Source of the DNA: Pseudomonadota bacterium
GTDB taxonomy: Bacteria > Desulfobacterota > Binatia > Binatales > Binataceae
Direction: 5' to 3'
NCBI GenBank assembly: GCA_021325025.1
Contig: JAJPHZ010000040.1
Span: 1-64,000 of the forward strand
Length of the DNA stretch: 64,000 bases
The notes under the pieces were generated by a model. It saw nothing but the letters and a program-made list of their open reading frames with translations. It was not told the origin of the DNA and searched no databases. The position numbers and the translations under genes are program-made. Shown piece after piece: positions 52,061 to 61,146 of the stretch (positions are counted from its first letter, which is position 1; every line of letters begins with the position of its first letter).

Positions 52061-53749
52061 TTACGGTTCGTCAATCATGGCGATGAATCCTACCGGGCAT
52101 TCGTGGGCGCACAGACCGCATCCTTTGCAATGGTCGTAATCGAAGACGTAGTTGCTGCCCTCCACGCAATGGTCCCGGGCCTTGAGTACCGAGTTATCCG
52201 GACACAGCGTCCAGCAGTTGTCGCACGCCATGCATTCGCCGCATGAAAAGCATCGGTGGCTTTCGGCCAAAGCCTGCGCGGCACTGATTCCGCCTTCGAC
52301 TTCGACCTCCGCGCTGCGCTCCGCGGCGGGCACAATCGGCGCATCGGCGCGCGGCGCATGATCGAAATAGTTGACGTTAAGTTGGTCCAAACCGATCGGC
52401 TGCGGCGTTTTTTCATGCGCCATTGTGGCGTCTCGCAGGAAGGCGTCGATCGCCTGCGCCGCGCGCCGTCCCTCGCCGACCGCGCCACTGACCGTGCCGC
52501 ACCGGCCGGCGGCGTCGCCGCCGGCAAAGATTCCGGGGTGGCCGCCGATTCGGCCCCACCAATCGGTCTGGAAAAATTCCGCGCGCCCGAGCACCGCTTC
52601 CATTCCCTGCGGATCCACGCGCTGTCCGATCGCGGGGATGACCTGGTCGACCTCGAGAATGGTTTCGGTGCCCTCGAAGGCGACCGCCTCGCGCCGTCCG
52701 CCGGCGCGCGTCAGCTCCTTCATGTGAACCATCTCGACGCCCACCACGCGCTCGCCGCGAATGATCAGCCGATGTACGCCGCGGCGGTCGTGGATGATCA
52801 CCCCCTCTTCGAGCGCCTGTCTGATCTCGCGCGGCGCCGCGGACATCGCTTCGTGCGCGGCCACCCCCGGACCGGGCATTGCCTGAAACGTGATTACATG
52901 GACCTCGCGTGCGCCCGTAGCTCTAAGCACGCGCGCCAGGTCGATTGCGGTGTTGCCGCCGCCAATGATGGCGACGCGCGAAAAGGCGGGCAGCGCGCCG
53001 ACCGACAGCCATTCGGTCAACAGGCTCAAGCCGGTGCGCAAATCGTGCGGCACCACGCCGCCCGCGCTCCAGGTACGCGACAGCCCCGTGCCGGGTGCCA
53101 GGAATACGGCGGGAAAGTCGCGCCGCAATTCTTCCAGCGAGACGTCGCGCCCGAGCCGATGGTTGGGAACCAAGGCGACACCAACCTCAAGCAGGCGTTG
53201 GACTTCGCGGTCGAGCACCTCGCGCGGCAAACGATAAGGCGGCAGCGCCATCCGCAGCATCCCGCCCGCCGCGGCCTGCGCCTCGAACAGCCGCACGCGC
53301 CATCCGCGGCGCAGCAGATGATAGGCACACGAAAGCCCCGCCGGTCCGGCGCCGACCACCGCGACTTCGGCCGCGCCGGGGCCGGGCCCGGTGAGCGGAT
53401 AGGGCCATCCCTGTTCGAGGGCGCGATCGCCCAGCAAGCGCTCGACGCTGTGAATCGCGATCGGTTCGTCGAACTGTGCACGGTTACAGGCCGACTCGCA
53501 CGGATGATGGCAGACGCGGCCGGTGATCGCGGGCAGCGGATTGGCGCTGACCAGCCTCTCCCATGCCGCGCGCAGATCTTCCACCGCCACCCTGGCCAGC
53601 CATGCCTGCGGATCCTCACCCGCCGGACACGCGATGTGGCAGGGCGCGTCGCGGTGGAGATGGACGGGCCGTTTAAGCCGCCAGTCGCCGGTATTCAGCT
53701 CCAGCGAGCTGCCGGCTTTAGCATAAGCGCCGCGCGTCAGGGTCAGCAT
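52061..53749 (-). CDS. NAD(P)H-dependent GltD-like flavoprotein fused to 2x[4Fe-4S] ferredoxin
   Basis: A 562-aa protein; start ATG 53749 (GTG 53767 overlapping the previous stop is an alternative). The N-terminal Fe-S helical domain has CHIACPAG and CHHPCESACN; FAD motif VVGAGPAGLSCAY, NADPH motif IIGGGNTAIDLA and IFAGGDAAGR follow, as in the glutamate synthase small subunit. The last 90 residues hold CFSCGECMACDNCWTLCPD and CKGCGLCAHECPV, a PorD-type double cluster. It probably links the adjacent 2-oxoacid:ferredoxin oxidoreductase to NAD(P). It lies between the beta-subunit and amino-acid dehydrogenase genes. Confidence 0.92.
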   Translation of the reverse strand: MLTLTRGAYAKAGSSLELNTGDWRLKRPVHLHRDAPCHIACPAGEDPQAWLARVAVEDLRAAWERLVSANPLPAITGRVCHHPCESACNRAQFDEPIAIHSVERLLGDRALEQGWPYPLTGPGPGAAEVAVVGAGPAGLSCAYHLLRRGWRVRLFEAQAAAGGMLRMALPPYRLPREVLDREVQRLLEVGVALVPNHRLGRDVSLEELRRDFPAVFLAPGTGLSRTWSAGGVVPHDLRTGLSLLTEWLSVGALPAFSRVAIIGGGNTAIDLARVLRATGAREVHVITFQAMPGPGVAAHEAMSAAPREIRQALEEGVIIHDRRGVHRLIIRGERVVGVEMVHMKELTRAGGRREAVAFEGTETILEVDQVIPAIGQRVDPQGMEAVLGRAEFFQTDWWGRIGGHPGIFAGGDAAGRCGTVSGAVGEGRRAAQAIDAFLRDATMAHEKTPQPIGLDQLNVNYFDHAPRADAPIVPAAERSAEVEVEGGISAAQALAESHRCFSCGECMACDNCWTLCPDNSVLKARDHCVEGSNYVFDYDHCKGCGLCAHECPVGFIAMIDEP

Positions 53750-53763
53750 CGCACTCGCCCCCG

Positions 53764-54759
53764 TCACGCCCAACGCAAGCCGCCGCGGCGCACGGTGTCG
53801 GCGCCCTCGCTGTCGCGCGGGTCGCTGCGCGCGCCGCGCAGCCGGTAGAGCTCGATATTGTGGTTGGCCAGGGCCTGCAGATGCTCCAGCTCCTCGCGGG
53901 CAGCGGGATCATCCGCAAACAGATGGCGGAAGCGGCCCTGGAGTTTCAGGTAGTCCGTCACCGGCCTGACTTCGCGCAGCGCCATCGCCGCGACCAGCGC
54001 GCCGCGCTCCAGTTCGACCAAGGGAAAGATGCCGGTCTGCACCGCCAGGCGCGCGACTTCGATGCTGAGCTCCCCGCCGTGGCCCCAGCCAAGCGGACAG
54101 GGCGAATGCACCAGGACGAAGGCGGCACCTTCGATCGCCAGGCCGCGGCGCACCTTTTTGCGCAGGTCCGACGGATAGGCGACGGTGGCGGTGGCCGCGT
54201 ATGGAATGTGATGGGCGGCGATGATCGAGAGCAGGTCCTTCTTGAGATGGCGCTTGCCCATGCGTTCGCGGCCGGGCGGCGAGGTGGTGGTCATTGCAGC
54301 GTGCGGGGTGGAGCTGGAGCGCTGCACGCCGGTGTTCATATACGCCTCGTTGTCGAAGCAAACATACAGTACGTTATGGTTGCGCTCGAACATCGCCGAC
54401 AACGCCTGCAGCCCGATGTCGAACGTACCGCCGTCGCCGCCCAGCGCCACCACCCGGGTGTCCCGGCCCTGCATCTTGAGCGCCGCTTCGATTCCCGAGG
54501 CCACGGCCGGCGTGTTGGCGAACACCGAATGGATCCACGGCACGCGCCAGGCGGTGCGCGGCCACGCCGTGGTGAATACTTCAAGGCATCCGGTGGCGTT
54601 GGCGATCACCACGTCGGGCCCGATCGCTTCGGTCACCAGCCGCGCGGCTAGCGCCTGACCGCATCCCTGACAGGCCAGATGGCCCGCGTCCAGGCCGCGG
54701 AAGACGGGCTGGCGGCGCTGCAGTTCGGCGGGCGAGTCGGGTGGTGGTGTGACGCTCAT
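53764..54759 (-). CDS. 2-oxoacid:ferredoxin oxidoreductase, beta (TPP) subunit
   Basis: A 331-aa subunit with the TPP/Mg motif GGDGGTFDIG (108-116 region) and NTG..R-type follow-up. Cys30 and Cys33 (CQGCG), Cys58 (TGCLE) and a late Cys (HSPCPLGW) are the expected [4Fe-4S] ligands. ATG 54759 lies 10 nt after the alpha-subunit stop. Together with the alpha, gamma and delta parts it forms a four-component enzyme oxidising pyruvate or branched-chain 2-oxoacids to acyl-CoA plus reduced ferredoxin. The neighbouring amino-acid dehydrogenase makes branched-chain acids an attractive substrate (inference). Confidence 0.92.
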   Translation of the reverse strand: MSVTPPPDSPAELQRRQPVFRGLDAGHLACQGCGQALAARLVTEAIGPDVVIANATGCLEVFTTAWPRTAWRVPWIHSVFANTPAVASGIEAALKMQGRDTRVVALGGDGGTFDIGLQALSAMFERNHNVLYVCFDNEAYMNTGVQRSSSTPHAAMTTTSPPGRERMGKRHLKKDLLSIIAAHHIPYAATATVAYPSDLRKKVRRGLAIEGAAFVLVHSPCPLGWGHGGELSIEVARLAVQTGIFPLVELERGALVAAMALREVRPVTDYLKLQGRFRHLFADDPAAREELEHLQALANHNIELYRLRGARSDPRDSEGADTVRRGGLRWA

Positions 54760-54769
54760 GGCGGGGTTG

Positions 54770-55942
54770 TCAGCGCTCCTGCGGTGGCAGCCGTTCCGGC
54801 TCGAGATCGAAAATCGCAAACTGAACCGGTGCTTCATGTGCGATCCGCGCCAGCAGGCGCGGGTAAAGGTCCAGCGGCATGTCGCGGCCGCCCAGTCCGG
54901 CGGCGAAATTGTGGATTTTGGGCCGCGACGGAGCTTCGAACAGCGCCGCACGCACTTCCGCCCCGACGATTCCACCGCCGCCGGGCGACAGCGCGCGCTC
55001 CAGCACGATCAAATCGGAAAGTCCCGCGCACGCGCCGATCAATTCGGCCACCGGAAACGGGCGCATCGCGCGCAGCTTGATGAGCTTGACGGCACCGAAC
55101 TCCGGATGGGCCTGGCGCGCGTCGAACAGCGTTCCCATCACCGAGCCGATGGTCAGGATTCCGAGCCGGGCGTCGGGCGGACCGTCGACCGCCAGCAGAC
55201 CGTCCCAACTGCGGCCGCAGATCGCGGCCCAATCGCGGTCGGCAGCGATGATTTCCTCTCGGGCGCGCAGGATTGCCTGATGATGCGCATGGCGCGCCTC
55301 GCTGTAATACTCGGGCGTGACCAGATTGCCGATACTGATTGGATTGCGCGGGTCCAGCGCGCGTGAAAACCGATAGGGCGGCAGAAAGGCATCGACTTGC
55401 TCCTGGCTGGGCAGATCGATCGGCTCCAGGGTATGCGTCAGCACGTAGCCGTCGACACAGACCATCACGGGCAGTTCGGTGCGCTCGGCGATGCGAAAGG
55501 CTTGGATCGTGGTATCGACGGCTTCCTGGTTGTCGGCGCAATAGAGCTGCAGCCAGCCCGTGTCGCGCATCGCCATCGAATCCTGCTGATCATTCCAGGC
55601 CGACACCGGCGCCCCGATCGCGCGGTTGGCACACGTCATCACCACCGGAATGCGCAGTCCGCCGATGTTGTAGAGCACCTCGGTCATCAGCAACAGCCCT
55701 TGCGCGGAAGTGGCGGTGTAGGCGCGCGAACCGGCCGCGGCCGCGCCCAGTACGACCGAGGCGGCGGAGAACTCGCTCTCCACGCTGACCAACTCGGCGC
55801 GCAATTCACCCTGCGCGATCATGCGCGCCAGCGCCTCCACGATGTGGGTCTGAGGAGTAATCGGATAGGCGGACACGACCTGCGGCCGGCACATCGCCAC
55901 CGCCCGCGCAATCGCCGCCGAGCCTTCAATCGCTGCGCGCAT
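54770..55942 (-). CDS. 2-oxoacid:ferredoxin oxidoreductase, alpha subunit
   Basis: A 390-aa subunit. ATG 55942 overlaps the gamma-subunit gene by 17 nt. VVSAYPITPQTHIVEAL carries the conserved Thr for TPP, VESEFSAASVVLGAAAAGSR the Glu, and TATSAQGLLLMTEVLYN the domain I end; domain II (RLGILTIGSVMGTLFDA) follows. Length and order of motifs fit PorA/VorA. The pairing with beta and gamma subunits in the order gamma-alpha-beta is one of the common arrangements. Confidence 0.92.
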   Translation of the reverse strand: MRAAIEGSAAIARAVAMCRPQVVSAYPITPQTHIVEALARMIAQGELRAELVSVESEFSAASVVLGAAAAGSRAYTATSAQGLLLMTEVLYNIGGLRIPVVMTCANRAIGAPVSAWNDQQDSMAMRDTGWLQLYCADNQEAVDTTIQAFRIAERTELPVMVCVDGYVLTHTLEPIDLPSQEQVDAFLPPYRFSRALDPRNPISIGNLVTPEYYSEARHAHHQAILRAREEIIAADRDWAAICGRSWDGLLAVDGPPDARLGILTIGSVMGTLFDARQAHPEFGAVKLIKLRAMRPFPVAELIGACAGLSDLIVLERALSPGGGGIVGAEVRAALFEAPSRPKIHNFAAGLGGRDMPLDLYPRLLARIAHEAPVQFAIFDLEPERLPPQER

Positions 55943-56501
55943 CGGCGGCTTCCTTCCACAAGCCGGCGGGCACCATTTGCGCCGCCTTGCGCACCAGGCT
56001 GAGGTTGCGCTCCAGCATCTCGCCCGCAAAGCGCAGCGCCAGCGCCCGTTCCAGCGCCTGCAACGGCAGCATCTCGGTCAGAGTCAGCAAGGCCGCGAGC
56101 AAGGCAGTGTTGGGCACCGGCTTGCCCAGGTACTCCATCGCCAGGCTCGCGGCGGGTATTACCACCACCTGATGGCCGTTGCCGGCAGTGGCCGGTGCAA
56201 TCGGCCTGGACCAGTTGACGAGAATCTTGCCATGCGGGAGCAACCCCTGCGTGATTCCGGCCGCGTGCAGCAGGGCGTGGTCCTGAAGAATCAGGAAGGC
56301 GGGCGCCAGCACCTGGCAATGGCGGTGGACGGGAACGCCAGTGATACGCACGAAGGCGGTCACCGGCGCGCCGCGCCGCTCGGGGCCAAAACTGGGGAAG
56401 GCCTGCGCGAATTTACCGCATTCAAAAGCAGCCTGGGCCAGAATATAAGCCGCAATGACGTTGCCTTGGCCGCCGCGCCCGTGGATTCGTATCTCCGTCA
56501 T
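55926..56501 (-). CDS. 2-oxoacid:ferredoxin oxidoreductase, gamma subunit
   Basis: A 191-aa subunit. ATG 56501 with AGGTG upstream is preferred to ATG 56573. EIRIHGRGGQGNVIAAYILA and SFGPERRGAPVTAFVRI are the family signature (domain III, CoA region). It is the first gene of an eight-gene minus-strand run reaching 46375 with gaps of 15 nt or less. The 224-bp space to the divergent acetyl-CoA hydrolase gene must hold the promoters, but I see no clear -35/-10 pair in it. Confidence 0.9.
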   Translation of the reverse strand: MTEIRIHGRGGQGNVIAAYILAQAAFECGKFAQAFPSFGPERRGAPVTAFVRITGVPVHRHCQVLAPAFLILQDHALLHAAGITQGLLPHGKILVNWSRPIAPATAGNGHQVVVIPAASLAMEYLGKPVPNTALLAALLTLTEMLPLQALERALALRFAGEMLERNLSLVRKAAQMVPAGLWKEAADARSD

Positions 56502-56725
56502 CGCCACACCTGTTTTGCGCACGGAGCAAGATGCATGCCCCGCAGTTGATGAGGCGTATGTAGTCGGAGACAAGTGATCGACGGCGAAGCGCTGCTCGAT
56601 TGCGTCATTTGGAGCCAGCCGATGGCGCTTTTCGACCCAGCTTCACGTCGTATAGCTTGTTTCGTTTGGCCGTCAGGCGCGGCACGGATGATGCGGATGC
56701 AGCCGCACCGAGGCGGTAAACGAAC

Positions 56726-58036
56726 GTGTATCAATCCGAATACAAGTCCAAACTGACGACACCGGAGCAGGCAATCGAACTGGTTCCCGCGCGTGGAACG
56801 CTTTCGATGGGGATGGCGGTAAGCGAGCCGCCGGCCCTGCTGGGCGCTTTAGAGCAGCGGATCAAGCGGGGCGGAATCGAACAGTTGCGCGTCTATTACT
56901 CGCACTCGACGCCCACCGCCGCGCGCACCATCCTGAAGTACGAATACATGGACGTGATCAAGCCGCACGCCTTTTTCCTGACCGCGCCCGAACGCGAGTT
57001 GATGCAGCGCGGAGCGCAGGAAGGGCGGCGCGTGGTTTACTATATGCCCGGCAATTTCAGCAGCATGCCGCGCATCCTGGCCGAGGTCGGCATCGACGCC
57101 TTCGTCGTGATGGTGTCGCCGATGGACAAGGCGGGATTCTTCAGTTGCGGCACCAACGGCGACTATACCATTCCCACCGCGCGCATCGCCAGGAAGCTGA
57201 TCGTGGAGGTCAATCCGCGCATGCCGCGTGTGTTCGGCGATTCCGCGGTGCACATCTCCGAGGTGGCGGCGATCGTCGAAAACGAAACTCCGCTGTTCGA
57301 ACTGCCGGTGCGCCCGACCACCGAGCTCGACCGTATCATCTCAAGGCACATCGTCGAGCTGGTTCCCGATCGCGCCTGCCTGCAGATCGGCGTGGGCGGC
57401 GTTCCCAACGCGGTGTGCGAAGCGCTGGTCAATCACAAGGATTTGGGGGTGCATACCGAACTGATGACGCCGCAGCTTGCCGCATTGATCCGCTCGGGCG
57501 CGGTGACCAACCGCCATAAGAACATCAATCGGTACAAGAATGTCTACACGCTGGCGGCGGGCGACGCGGCCCTGTACGACTTTCTCAACGACAACTCCAG
57601 CATGGAGCTGTATCCGGTCGATTACGTCAACGACCCCTACGTCATCGCGCGCAACGAGCGGGTGATTTCGATCAGTGCGTTCTTGGAGGTGGGGCTGGAC
57701 GGCGAGGTCAACGCCGAAGTGGTCGCCGGCCGCCAATACAGCGCGCCGGGCGGGCAGTTGGACTTCGTGCGCGGCGCGCAGCTCTCCCGGCACGGCAAGT
57801 CGATCCTGACCGCCTACTCGACCGCGGCCAAGGGCAAGCTGTCGCGCATCGTGGCGCGTATCGAAGGACCGGCCACCGATCCGCGCGCCGACACGCAATA
57901 CATCGTTACCGAGTACGGAGTCGCCGACATGCGCGGCAAATCCATCGCCGAGCGGGCGCAGGCGCTGATCGCGATCGCGCATCCCGACTTCCGCGACGAC
58001 CTGTACCATCAGGCGCGCGAGCTTGGCTATTTGTAA
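56726..58036 (+). CDS. Acetyl-CoA hydrolase/transferase (4-hydroxybutyrate CoA-transferase-like)
   Basis: A 436-aa class I CoA-transferase from GTG 56726. IGVGGVPNAVCEAL and GVHTELM (Glu245, the likely CoA-thioester-forming residue), then QLDFVRGAQLSRHGKS and the C-terminal TEYGVADMRGKSIAERAQAL are typical. It moves CoA between acyl-CoA and a free acid (acetate, butyrate or 4-hydroxybutyrate) or hydrolyses acetyl-CoA. It diverges from the 2-oxoacid oxidoreductase operon and could use its acyl-CoA product. Mechanistically unrelated to the CaiB proteins here. Confidence 0.9.
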   Translation: MYQSEYKSKLTTPEQAIELVPARGTLSMGMAVSEPPALLGALEQRIKRGGIEQLRVYYSHSTPTAARTILKYEYMDVIKPHAFFLTAPERELMQRGAQEGRRVVYYMPGNFSSMPRILAEVGIDAFVVMVSPMDKAGFFSCGTNGDYTIPTARIARKLIVEVNPRMPRVFGDSAVHISEVAAIVENETPLFELPVRPTTELDRIISRHIVELVPDRACLQIGVGGVPNAVCEALVNHKDLGVHTELMTPQLAALIRSGAVTNRHKNINRYKNVYTLAAGDAALYDFLNDNSSMELYPVDYVNDPYVIARNERVISISAFLEVGLDGEVNAEVVAGRQYSAPGGQLDFVRGAQLSRHGKSILTAYSTAAKGKLSRIVARIEGPATDPRADTQYIVTEYGVADMRGKSIAERAQALIAIAHPDFRDDLYHQARELGYL

Positions 58037-58074
58037 GATCGACGGCGCACAAGACGAACCGTCCACGAACCCCG

Positions 58075-58626
58075 CTATTTGAGCAGGGCCAGCCAGTCGC
58101 GCAGGGCTTCGCGGGTGGTGCGAAAGGCGATTTCGTCCCACGGGATGTCGGCCGGCGCGAAAAACCGCACCTCGATCGCTTCTTCGGAAATGCCCGGCCT
58201 CTGCCCGCCGGGCGAGGCGAGGTAAACCGCGACCGCGGCGTGGGGATTGGCGGGGTCGGCGTACAGTCCCAGATGGCGCTCGATGCGCACCCGCATCCCG
58301 ACCTCTTCCAGCGTCTCGCGCATTGCCGCCTCGATGGGCGTTTCGCCGAAGTCCACGAAACCGCCGGGGAAAGTCCATTTACCCAACTCGGGTTCGATGC
58401 CACGGCGCAGGAGCAGGACCCGGTCCGCCTCGATCACCAGGCAGCCGGCAACCAGTTTGGGCCCCAGGAAATGCACGAAGCCGCATTGCGAGCAGACCTT
58501 GTGCTCGCGGCCGTCGGGCAGCAGAATCCGGTCCTGCAGTTGGCCCGCGCACAGCGGGCAGTAGCGGATTCCCTGCGGGTAGCGATGCTGGACGTGATGG
58601 TTGACGCGCACGGGCGGATGGCTCAT
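58075..58626 (-). CDS. Nudix hydrolase with N-terminal zinc ribbon
   Basis: A 183-aa protein. A zinc ribbon (Cys23/Cys26 and Cys45/Cys48) precedes the Nudix domain, whose box is complete at 88-110: GGFVDFGETP then RETLEEVG with the catalytic Glu residues. The ribbon-Nudix layout resembles NudC-type NADH pyrophosphatases but the protein is shorter and lacks the NudC SQPWPFPxS motif, so it is a NudC-like ADP-ribose or nucleotide pyrophosphatase of unknown substrate. Convergent with the CoA-transferase gene, 38 nt apart. Confidence 0.9.
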   Translation of the reverse strand: MSHPPVRVNHHVQHRYPQGIRYCPLCAGQLQDRILLPDGREHKVCSQCGFVHFLGPKLVAGCLVIEADRVLLLRRGIEPELGKWTFPGGFVDFGETPIEAAMRETLEEVGMRVRIERHLGLYADPANPHAAVAVYLASPGGQRPGISEEAIEVRFFAPADIPWDEIAFRTTREALRDWLALLK

Positions 58627-58716
58627 ATGCGGACCCCTACGCAGGCAAGCTTACCACGAAAACCCCCGCCGCGCGCCTGCCCACCGCGACGCTTATCGGG
58701 CAGGTGTGGTTTGGGT

Positions 58717-58938
58717 TCAGTCCCGCTGCCATCGGCGCAGATGGACCAGGATGCCGGCCGTCACCATTGCCACCCCCACCATCGCCGCCATCACCACGAT
58801 CACCAGCAACGGATACTCCTGGGGCGGGACGTGACCCACCTCGATCGCGATGATGCTCGCGGCTGCGGTCAACAACATCGCGCCGATTACGATCAGGAAG
58901 TCAGCCACAACTCTCATCATCCTGCACAGTAGCGACAA
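58717..58938 (-). CDS. Small two-helix membrane protein
   Basis: A 73-aa ORF with two clear transmembrane segments (about 10-32, VVADFLIVIGAMLLTAAASI, and 42-65, YPLLVIVVMAAMVGVAMVTA) and a basic C-terminus (HLRRWQRD). Starts at ATG 58938, or at 58920/58917 in MMRVV. I recognise no family; hydrophobic patterning and position between genes support it. Confidence 0.5.
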   Translation of the reverse strand: MSLLCRMMRVVADFLIVIGAMLLTAAASIIAIEVGHVPPQEYPLLVIVVMAAMVGVAMVTAGILVHLRRWQRD

Positions 58939-59025
58939 CCGCGGGTTGCAGCCATAGCCGCGCTGCTGCCGAGGTTTGCACGGCGGGTGCGGGATGATTT
59001 ACCGTTGCGGGAAGCGCTTTTGCCG

Positions 59026-59835
59026 ATGATCGCCGGAATTGACATAGGGGGCTCGACCACCGACGCGGTGGTGCTCGACGTACCCGGGATGCGGGTGGTG
59101 ACAATCGAACTGACCGACCCAGTGGCGGCCGCCGCCGGTGCGCTGGGCAAACTGGTCAGCGAATGCGGCCTGCGCCTTGACCAAATCACCGCCGTGGCCG
59201 CCACCGGCGCGGGCGCGCGCGGCCTGCCCGACACGCTGTTGGGCCGGCCGGTGTTCAAGGTGGACGAATTCACGGCGATCGGCGTGGGCGGTAGCACGCT
59301 GGCCGGCAAGGAGTCCGCGCTGGTGGTGTCGCTCGGCACCGGCACCGCGATCGTGTCGGTGCGTCCGGGCCGCATCGAGCATGTGGGCGGCACCGGCGTG
59401 GGCGGCGGCACGCTGTTGGGGCTGGCGCGCCATCTGCTGGGCGTCTCCAAGATCGACACGCTGGAAGCGATGGCGGCGCGCGGCGATTTATCGCGCGTCA
59501 ACCTGACGGTGGGCGACATCGCCGGCGGTCCGCTCGGTGACCTGCCGCCAGCCAGCACCGCCTCCAACTTCGGCAAAGTCGGCAGCGATCCTTCGCCCGA
59601 AGACAAGGCGCTGGCGATCATCAACATGATCGCCGAAGTGGTCGCGGTGCTGAGCTTGAGCCATGCGCGCGCGTGCGGCCACAAGGATATCGTGCTGACC
59701 GGCAAACTGACGCGCACCATCCAGTTCGCGCGCCGTTTCGCGCACATGGAGCTGATGTTCAGCCGCGGCTTCATCATTCCCCAACATGCCGCCTACGCCA
59801 CCGCAATCGGAGCGGCCCGCGCCCGCCCGCAATAG
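59026..59835 (+). CDS. Type II pantothenate kinase-like / BadF-type ATPase
   Basis: A 269-aa ASKHA-fold protein. ATG 59026 chosen over the earlier GTG 58987. IAGIDIGGSTTDAVVLD is the phosphate-1 motif, VVSLGTGTAIVSV the second phosphate motif and HVGGTGVGGGTLLGL the conserved glycine-rich block of type II pantothenate kinases; DIVLTGKLTRT is the adenosine region. If correct it makes 4'-phosphopantothenate for CoA, which fits a CoA-heavy neighbourhood. An activator ATPase of the BadF type is the alternative. It is 33 nt upstream of a CoA-transferase pair. Confidence 0.8.
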   Translation: MIAGIDIGGSTTDAVVLDVPGMRVVTIELTDPVAAAAGALGKLVSECGLRLDQITAVAATGAGARGLPDTLLGRPVFKVDEFTAIGVGGSTLAGKESALVVSLGTGTAIVSVRPGRIEHVGGTGVGGGTLLGLARHLLGVSKIDTLEAMAARGDLSRVNLTVGDIAGGPLGDLPPASTASNFGKVGSDPSPEDKALAIINMIAEVVAVLSLSHARACGHKDIVLTGKLTRTIQFARRFAHMELMFSRGFIIPQHAAYATAIGAARARPQ

Positions 59836-59868
59836 GCGCCAGGTCCGGCACGTCAAGGTAGATGGCAA

Positions 59869-61128
59869 ATGGGATGTGAACTGCTCAAGGGGTTTCGGAT
59901 GCTCGACCTGGCCGATGACAAGGGCGCGACCTGCGGCAAAATCTTCGCCGATATGGGCGCCGAAGTCATCAAGGTCGAGCCGCTGGGCGGATGCCCAACG
60001 CGGCGTATTCCGCCGTTCCTGAACGATCGCCCGGGTCCCGACACCTCGTTATACTTTCTCGCCTATCAGGCGGGTAAGCGCTCGGTCACGCTGAACCTGG
60101 AATGCGCCGACGGGCGCCGGCTGCTGACCGAACTGGTGCGCAAGGCGGATTTCCTGGTCGAGTCGTATCCCCTGGGATACCTGGAATCGCTGGGGCTGGG
60201 CTACCAGGCGCTGGCCGCGGTCAATCCCCGCCTCATCCAGGCCTCGATCACACCCTTCGGCGACCGCGGGCCAGGCAAGGATTACCACGCCGCGGACATC
60301 ACGATTTGGGCCGCCGGCGGCAACATGTACCTGATGGGCGAAGAGGGCCGCCCGCCGCTGCAGATAAGCCTGCCGCAAGCCGGACTGCACGCGGGCGCCG
60401 AAGCCGCCGCGGCGCTGATGATTGCGCATTATCCGCGCCAGAGCACCGGCTGCGGCCAGCATATCGTGGTCGACATGCAGGCCTGTATCGTGTGGACGTT
60501 GATGAACGCGCAGGCGTTTCCGATCATGCACGGGGCGTCGATGACCCGCAACGGCGTCTTCTCCGGCGCGCTGCGGCTCAAGCGCAAGATGGTGTTTCGA
60601 TGCGCCGACGGGCACATCTCGATGCTGCTGACCGGCGGCGCCGCGGCCGCGTCGGTCAAGGCGCTGGTGGAGTGGATGGACGAAAAAGGTTTCGCCGCCG
60701 ACTGGATGAAACGTCAGAACTGGTCGGTGTGGGCACCGGGCGTAATCAGCGCGGCCACCGACCAGGAAGTCGAGCAGATTAAGGATATCGAAGAGCGCGT
60801 CGAGCGCTTCTTCATGACCATGACCAAGCGCGAGATTTACGCCGGCGGGCTCAAGCGGCGCATCCTGCTGTCGCCGGTCAACACGGTGGCGGAAATCGCG
60901 GCCGACGAGCAGCTTGCGGCGCGGGAGTTTTTCGTCCCGGTCCGCCACGATATCGACGGCGCAGTTACGCTCACCTTCCCGGGCGCGTTCGCCAAGCTTT
61001 CGGCGACGCCGCTGGCCTCGCCCGCACCCGCGCCCAGGCTCGGCCAGCACAACCAGGAGGTCTGGGGCGGTTTGCTGGGGCTCAGCGCGCGCGAGCTTTC
61101 GATGCTGCGCGCAAGCGGCATAATCTGA
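59869..61128 (+). CDS. CaiB/BaiF CoA-transferase homologue lacking the catalytic Asp (pair C, first)
   Basis: A 419-aa protein from ATG 59869. RMLDLADDKGATCGKIFADM and AEVIKVEPLGG open the fold. The catalytic position, set by TGCGQHIVVDM, is Gly172 (PQAGLHAG) and not Asp. The frame is intact. In style it matches the Asp-less protein at 19749-20996 (DxKGxxCGKxFA and TGCG). It is followed, 18 nt later, by an Asp-bearing CoA-transferase and preceded by a pantothenate-kinase-like gene, so one operon is likely. Confidence 0.9.
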   Translation: MGCELLKGFRMLDLADDKGATCGKIFADMGAEVIKVEPLGGCPTRRIPPFLNDRPGPDTSLYFLAYQAGKRSVTLNLECADGRRLLTELVRKADFLVESYPLGYLESLGLGYQALAAVNPRLIQASITPFGDRGPGKDYHAADITIWAAGGNMYLMGEEGRPPLQISLPQAGLHAGAEAAAALMIAHYPRQSTGCGQHIVVDMQACIVWTLMNAQAFPIMHGASMTRNGVFSGALRLKRKMVFRCADGHISMLLTGGAAAASVKALVEWMDEKGFAADWMKRQNWSVWAPGVISAATDQEVEQIKDIEERVERFFMTMTKREIYAGGLKRRILLSPVNTVAEIAADEQLAAREFFVPVRHDIDGAVTLTFPGAFAKLSATPLASPAPAPRLGQHNQEVWGGLLGLSARELSMLRASGII

Positions 61129-61146
61129 CTCGGAGAGCGGCGGCGT

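Noticed and set aside
52256..53848. A 530-codon open frame opposite the GltD-like flavoprotein
   Set aside because: Arg-rich shadow frame; the opposite strand has FAD, NADPH and Fe-S motifs.
56502..56725. Possible small gene in the divergent gap before the acetyl-CoA hydrolase
   Set aside because: Open frames there lack ribosome binding sites and any recognisable motif.
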